The translations under genes were made by a program, and so were the position numbers. The notes under the pieces are model-generated. The model was not told the origin of the DNA. It saw only the letters and a list, made by a program, of their open reading frames with translations, and did not search any database. Positions 12,283 through 13,433 of a stretch of DNA of 13,433 nucleotides are shown piece after piece (the first letter of the stretch is position 1; each line of letters opens with the position of its first letter). The stretch lies in the NCBI GenBank assembly GCA_041168985.1, contig JBEEKA010000171.1:1-13433 (forward strand). The letters run 5' to 3'. The stretch is from ZC4RG30 sp041168985 (GTDB taxonomy: Bacteria > Pseudomonadota > Gammaproteobacteria > Steroidobacterales > Steroidobacteraceae).

Positions 12283-13433
12283 TCAGCGGATCTCGGCGAA
12301 CGTGGCTGCGCACCAGTCGGCGATGTAATCGCGCATGCCGGTGCCGTTGTCGGCGCCGCAGTGCTCGACTTCGAAGTCCGCCTTGGTGAACACGCGGATC
12401 TCGCGCTTGCGGCTGTTCGTGGCCTGCGCATGGCAGCGATGCGCATCGCTGACCGGGATCTGGCGGTCGCCTTCGCCATGGGTGATCAGGAAAGGCATCT
12501 TCATCTTCTCGATCTGGCCGTCGAGCGTGACGTTCGGCATGTAGGCCATGAACGATTCCATCGACGGGTGTCCCCAGACCCACATGACGTGATCCCAGTA
12601 GTGGGGGACGGGGTTCTCGCCTTCCCGGGCCAGGCGGCGCTTCTGCAGGTCGCCCCAGAGGTGGTTCGCACCCATGACGGCGCAGAGCGCGAAGCGCGGC
12701 TCGTTGGCGGCCACGCGCGGCGCGTAGTAGCCGCCGAGCGACAGGCCGAACATGCCGATCTTGTTCGGAATGACGTCCTTGCGCCCCTGGAGGTATTCAA
12801 GGGCTGGCGTGCCCCAGCGCTCGGCGTCGTAGACCGCGGTGAGTCCGCGCTTGCGCAGGGCTTCCCCGGTGCCGGGCTGGTCGACGAACAGGGTGTTGAT
12901 GCCGCGTTCGAGGTTCGACTGCGCATGGCCCGCCATCGCGACCTGTTCCTTCATGCTGTCGAGCCCATTGCAGGACACCAGCGCCGGGCGCGGCGTGCCG
13001 GACCCGTCATGCCAGAAGATCGCGGGGAAGGACGAGTCGCCGCAGGGAATGTCGACGAAATCCACATGCAGGCCGCGCAGGGCGACGTACTTGCGGAACA
13101 GTGCCAGCCCGCGGTCATAGGCGGCCCAGCGCGGCGCGTAATCCCGTGACTGCATGCGCTCGGCCGACAGATAGTATCCGGCGGCGCGGCCGTACTTGGT
13201 GCCTGCGCTCAGCAGGCGACCGGCCGCTTCGTCGGCCTCTGCATTACGGGCGACCTGGTCGGCGACGGCAATCCAGCTGTCGAAGAGCAGGGCCGTGCCG
13301 GCGTCCGCACCGCTGGCCGCGGCCTCGCGGATCGGACGGCAGGCCTCGTCGATCTCACCGTGGTTTCCGCCACAGACCAACGCCAGGTTGACCTGCAGGT
13401 TCCAGATGTAGTTTTTCGGGAAGGGTTCGAACA
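12283..13433 (-). CDS. Alpha/beta hydrolase, FrsA/2,6-dihydropseudooxynicotine hydrolase-like (5' end outside window)
   Basis: 382 residues are visible and the N-terminus lies beyond 13433. Reading continues in frame upstream of the TTG at 13378-13380 as FEPFPKNYIWNLQVNLAL, which fits the helical start of this family, so the TTG is not the true start. A helical N-terminal cap (to about 115) precedes an alpha/beta-hydrolase core. The triad is serine in GLSLGG (codon 12739-12741), aspartate in GEGDRQIP (12466-12468) and histidine in VEHCG (12361-12363). The family includes enzymes that cleave C-C bonds of diketones (2,6-dihydropseudooxynicotine hydrolase) and esterases. It is the first visible gene of the minus-strand operon, one base before the VOC start. 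A C-C or ester cleavage after ring oxidation is likely but unproven. Confidence 0.88.
   Translation of the reverse strand, partial: FEPFPKNYIWNLQVNLALVCGGNHGEIDEACRPIREAAASGADAGTALLFDSWIAVADQVARNAEADEAAGRLLSAGTKYGRAAGYYLSAERMQSRDYAPRWAAYDRGLALFRKYVALRGLHVDFVDIPCGDSSFPAIFWHDGSGTPRPALVSCNGLDSMKEQVAMAGHAQSNLERGINTLFVDQPGTGEALRKRGLTAVYDAERWGTPALEYLQGRKDVIPNKIGMFGLSLGGYYAPRVAANEPRFALCAVMGANHLWGDLQKRRLAREGENPVPHYWDHVMWVWGHPSMESFMAYMPNVTLDGQIEKMKMPFLITHGEGDRQIPVSDAHRCHAQATNSRKREIRVFTKADFEVEHCGADNGTGMRDYIADWCAATFAEIR

Noticed and set aside
1..13433. Mobile element, CRISPR array, tRNA/rRNA or prophage
   Set aside because: No transposase, integrase, terminal repeats, spaced direct repeats or RNA gene signatures were found in reading both strands.

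Overview
The window is dense, high-GC bacterial DNA: about 13 genes in 13.4 kb, intergenic gaps mostly under 30 bp, and several 4-nt start/stop overlaps. A TonB-dependent outer-membrane receptor shows the host is Gram-negative. The receptor plus a run of SDRs, flavoproteins, VOC proteins and a NodD-like LysR regulator resembles catabolic islands of sphingomonads or high-GC gammaproteobacteria (Xanthomonadales/Nevskiales type). The sequence alone does not settle the taxon. No tRNA, rRNA, CRISPR, transposase or integrase was seen.

Layout. (1) 1-488, minus: 5' part of a class A FAD monooxygenase, cut by the window edge. (2) 489-706: divergent control region with several dyads, including a NodD-box-like TATC-N9-GATA. 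(3) 707-5057, plus: TonB-dependent receptor, DenD-like NAD-dependent epimerase/dehydrogenase and NodD-like LysR regulator, spaced about 20 bp apart. (4) 5035-5490, minus: HxlR-type regulator that overlaps the LysR gene tail to tail and is divergent from the next block across a 99-bp gap holding two dyads. (5) 5590-10101, plus: SDR, CrtI/PYROXD2-like flavin oxidoreductase (GTGA overlap), second SDR, 69-aa protein of unknown function, then a two-domain VOC protein with the ligand set of a type I extradiol dioxygenase. (6) 10109-13433, minus: tightly coupled operon read in the order alpha/beta hydrolase (5' end outside the window), small VOC protein, PepSY-TM membrane protein, COMT-like O-methyltransferase.

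Taken together this looks like a catabolic cluster for an unidentified, probably aromatic or polycyclic, natural product. Under that inference the receptor imports the substrate. The monooxygenase, the SDRs and the CrtI-like enzyme would hydroxylate and oxidise it. The VOC dioxygenase would open a ring, and the alpha/beta hydrolase (relative of the FrsA/2,6-dihydropseudooxynicotine hydrolase group) would cleave a C-C or ester bond. The O-methyltransferase may methylate catechol-type intermediates, and the PepSY protein may handle iron or electrons. Two regulators of different families suggest two levels of induction. Enzyme families are well supported by motifs; the substrate and reaction order are not.
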